A stretch of 6,718 bases of DNA, taken from assembly GCA_017380975.1 (NCBI GenBank), contig JAFOCX010000202.1:1-6718 (forward strand), given 5' to 3'. Below the pieces are notes generated by a model, which was not told the origin of the DNA, did no database searches, and saw only the letters and a program-made list of their open reading frames with translations. Position numbers and translations under genes: made by a program. Shown here piece after piece: positions 5,552 to 6,718 of this stretch. The stretch's first letter is position 1. The number at the start of each line of letters is the position of its first letter. This DNA is from Lachnospiraceae bacterium (GTDB lineage: Bacteria > Bacillota > Clostridia > Lachnospirales > Lachnospiraceae).

Positions 5552-5591
5552 AAATAAAAAACACTCTTGAAGAAAATCCTGCAAGAGTGTT
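5552..5591 (-). terminator. Intrinsic terminator after secG
   Basis: On the minus strand a perfect 10-bp stem AACACTCTTG / CAAGAGTGTT (5582-5591 with 5560-5569), with a 12-nt loop, leads into TTTTTTATTTG. It begins 7 nt after the secG stop. rnr lies beyond it, so rnr needs read-through or a promoter not visible to me. Confidence 0.85.
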
Positions 5592-5598
5592 CGTCATC

Positions 5599-5829
5599 TT
5601 AGATGTTTAAATTTAAAGCAAGTGCCAGTACAAAGATTAATACCGCGATAATCTTTGTGATCTTTTCCATATTACCTTCTAAAGTACGGCCCTTATTTTT
5701 AGCCCAATGGCTCTCTGCAGCTCCGCTGAGTGCACCGAGTCCGGAGGACTTACCTTCCTGCATTAATACGATAACTGTCATAGCGACACATGCGATAACG
5801 AATACAATTGTTAAAAGGATTCTTAACAT
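5599..5829 (-). CDS. secG: Preprotein translocase subunit SecG
   Basis: SecG is a small inner-membrane subunit of the SecYEG channel that assists protein export. The 76-residue protein has two membrane helices (about residues 2-22, LRILLTIVFVIACVAMTVIVL, and about 55-74, ITKIIAVLIFVLALALNLNI). They are joined by the conserved loop LMQEGKSSGLGALSGAAE, the family signature Q-x-G-K-x-x-G-L, and an NKGRTLEGNMEK segment. An in-frame ATG nine codons earlier (5856) would add MFVDRRCNL, but I choose 5829 because AGGAGGTG sits at the right distance just upstream and the family starts with the first helix. It is flanked by its own promoter (5862-5890) and terminator (5552-5591). It lies 64 nt downstream of eno on the same strand, a common Clostridia/Bacilli order. 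Confidence 0.95.
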   Translation of the reverse strand: MLRILLTIVFVIACVAMTVIVLMQEGKSSGLGALSGAAESHWAKNKGRTLEGNMEKITKIIAVLIFVLALALNLNI

Positions 5830-5835
5830 TAAATT

Positions 5836-5844
5836 ACACCTCCT
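5836..5844 (-). promoter_or_regulatory. Ribosome binding site deciding the secG start
   Basis: AGGAGGTGT on the minus strand, six bases before the ATG at 5829, is a near-complete match to the 16S anti-Shine-Dalgarno complement. It lies inside the longer open frame beginning at 5856, so the longer start would have the site within its coding region. This favours the 76-residue product. Confidence 0.85.
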
Positions 5845-5861
5845 GTCCACAAACAACAGTT

Positions 5862-5890
5862 ATCATAGCATAATTTTCTTTGAAATACAA
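5862..5890 (-). promoter_or_regulatory. Extended -10 promoter for secG
   Basis: On the minus strand TGC-TATGAT (-10 at 5862-5867) lies 17 nt from TTGTAT (5885-5890), a poor -35 that matches only TTG. The extended TGn element would compensate. The ten bases ATGCTATGAT are identical to those of the ssrA promoter. Because eno shows no terminator, secG may also be reached from the eno transcript. Confidence 0.6.
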
Positions 5891-5893
5891 CCT

Positions 5894-6718
5894 TTATTTC
5901 CCGGAATCTCCGCTAATTTTTTCTTCAATTCTTAATAATTCATTGTATTTTGATACCCGTTCGGAACGACAGGGGGCTCCTGTCTTGATCTGTCCTGCAT
6001 TGACCGCAACCGCCAGATCTGCAATAAATGGATCTTCCGTTTCTCCCGATCTGTGCGAGATCACGACCTTAAAGCCGGCTTTTTTCGCCGTTTCGATTGC
6101 TTCCAGGCTCTCGGAAAGGGTTCCGATCTGATTGACTTTAATTAAGATTGCATTTCCGGCTTGAAGTTCAATTCCCTTCTCCAGTCTCTTTTTATTTGTT
6201 ACAAACAGATCATCACCAACCAGCTGTACTTTATCACCCAAGTTTTTTGTCAAAAGCTGCCAGCCTTTCCAATCTTCTTCGTCAAGTGCATCTTCAATGG
6301 AACAGATGGGAAATGCAGCTGCCAAACAGCGGAAGTAATCCACCATCTGCTCTGTTGTGCGCTCCACTTTCAGACCTCGCATTTTACTTTCTCCTTCGAA
6401 CTCATACATACCGGTCTGCTCGTTGAACAATTCGCTGGCAGCAGCATCGATGGCAATTTTCACATCTGCACCGGGCTCATATCCGGTCTCCCTTATTGCT
6501 TTTACCATGTAAGAGAGAACTTCTTCTGAATCCTTCAGATTCGGTGCAAAACCGCCCTCGTCTCCGATCGCTGTAGAATAACCATCATTCTTTAGCAATG
6601 TTTTTAATGTGTGATAAATTTCTGCACACATACGTAATCCTTCTGCAAAACTCGATGCGCCGACCGGTACGATCATAAATTCCTGCAGATCCACGGTATT
6701 GTCTGCATGTTTTCCGCC
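5894..6718 (-). CDS. eno: Enolase (phosphopyruvate hydratase), C-terminal part
   Basis: Enolase interconverts 2-phosphoglycerate and phosphoenolpyruvate in glycolysis. The frame runs in from the window edge (first codon at 6716-6718), giving the last 274 residues of a protein of about 430; the N-terminal domain and start are outside. The TIM-barrel domain carries all expected catalytic and metal residues: [15 protein letters not shown], the acid/base glutamate in [11 protein letters not shown], magnesium ligands in [20 protein letters not shown] and [11 protein letters not shown], the base lysine in [10 protein letters not shown], the loop [11 protein letters not shown], and the substrate lysine in GQIKTGAP. 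The tail ends [12 protein letters not shown]. Small departures from the usual consensus are EDAL for EDGL and DPFIADL for D(T/A)TIADL. A GTG at 6692-6694 is internal, not a start. It is upstream of secG with a 64-nt gap. Confidence 0.96.
   Translation of the reverse strand, partial: GGKHADNTVDLQEFMIVPVGASSFAEGLRMCAEIYHTLKTLLKNDGYSTAIGDEGGFAPNLKDSEEVLSYMVKAIRETGYEPGADVKIAIDAAASELFNEQTGMYEFEGESKMRGLKVERTTEQMVDYFRCLAAAFPICSIEDALDEEDWKGWQLLTKNLGDKVQLVGDDLFVTNKKRLEKGIELQAGNAILIKVNQIGTLSESLEAIETAKKAGFKVVISHRSGETEDPFIADLAVAVNAGQIKTGAPCRSERVSKYNELLRIEEKISGDSGK

Noticed and set aside
5830..5856. Longer SecG start nine codons upstream
   Set aside because: The added residues are polar and not family-like, and the strong AGGAGGTG would fall inside the coding region, pointing to the ATG at 5829.
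6692..6694. GTG as a start codon for a short enolase
   Set aside because: Conserved enolase sequence (GGKHADNT) continues upstream of it to the window edge in the same frame, so it is an internal valine.

Overview
The window looks like a chromosomal segment from a low-to-moderate-GC Firmicute, most likely class Clostridia and probably Lachnospiraceae. This is inferred from the gene order eno-secG-rnr-smpB-ssrA, strong AGGAGG-type ribosome binding sites, sigma-A-like promoters with TGn extended -10 elements, and the style of the proteins. The genus cannot be fixed by eye. I see no insertion sequence, phage gene, CRISPR array or tRNA.

Layout. The left end (1-970) is a minus-strand pair: a membrane protein cut by the window edge (1-335) and, 4 nt upstream of it, a two-helix membrane protein with a YcxB-like C-terminal domain (340-906). 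Both are read from a promoter at 942-970. A back-to-back promoter at 1023-1051 drives a 66-residue coiled-coil protein (1085-1285) that ends at its own terminator. Between the two divergent promoters lies an imperfect direct repeat that may be an operator. Next on the plus strand is a monocistronic Prx6-type 1-Cys peroxiredoxin (1423-2097). Its terminator (2122-2159) is a perfect A-stem-T hairpin that also ends the convergent tmRNA gene.

The right two thirds is a minus-strand housekeeping block, in transcription order: the C-terminal 60 percent or so of enolase (5894-6718), secG (5599-5829), rnr (3204-5507), smpB (2667-3134) and ssrA/tmRNA (2162-2500). SecG is part of the SecYEG protein export channel. 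RNase R, SmpB and tmRNA work together in trans-translation: SmpB brings alanyl-tmRNA to stalled ribosomes, the tmRNA frame adds a degradation tag (A)GKLKINANNELAYAA, and RNase R degrades the faulty mRNA. secG has its own promoter and terminator. ssrA has a strong promoter of its own and a leader of about 70 nt that must be removed.

Most of the window is ordinary core genome. The points most worth checking are a roughly 50-residue charged insert inside the RNase R catalytic domain, the structured ssrA leader and the lack of an encoded CCA, loss of both C-terminal cysteines in the peroxiredoxin, the small orphan coiled-coil gene, and the repeats between the divergent promoters. I found no convincing evidence of a new multi-gene system.
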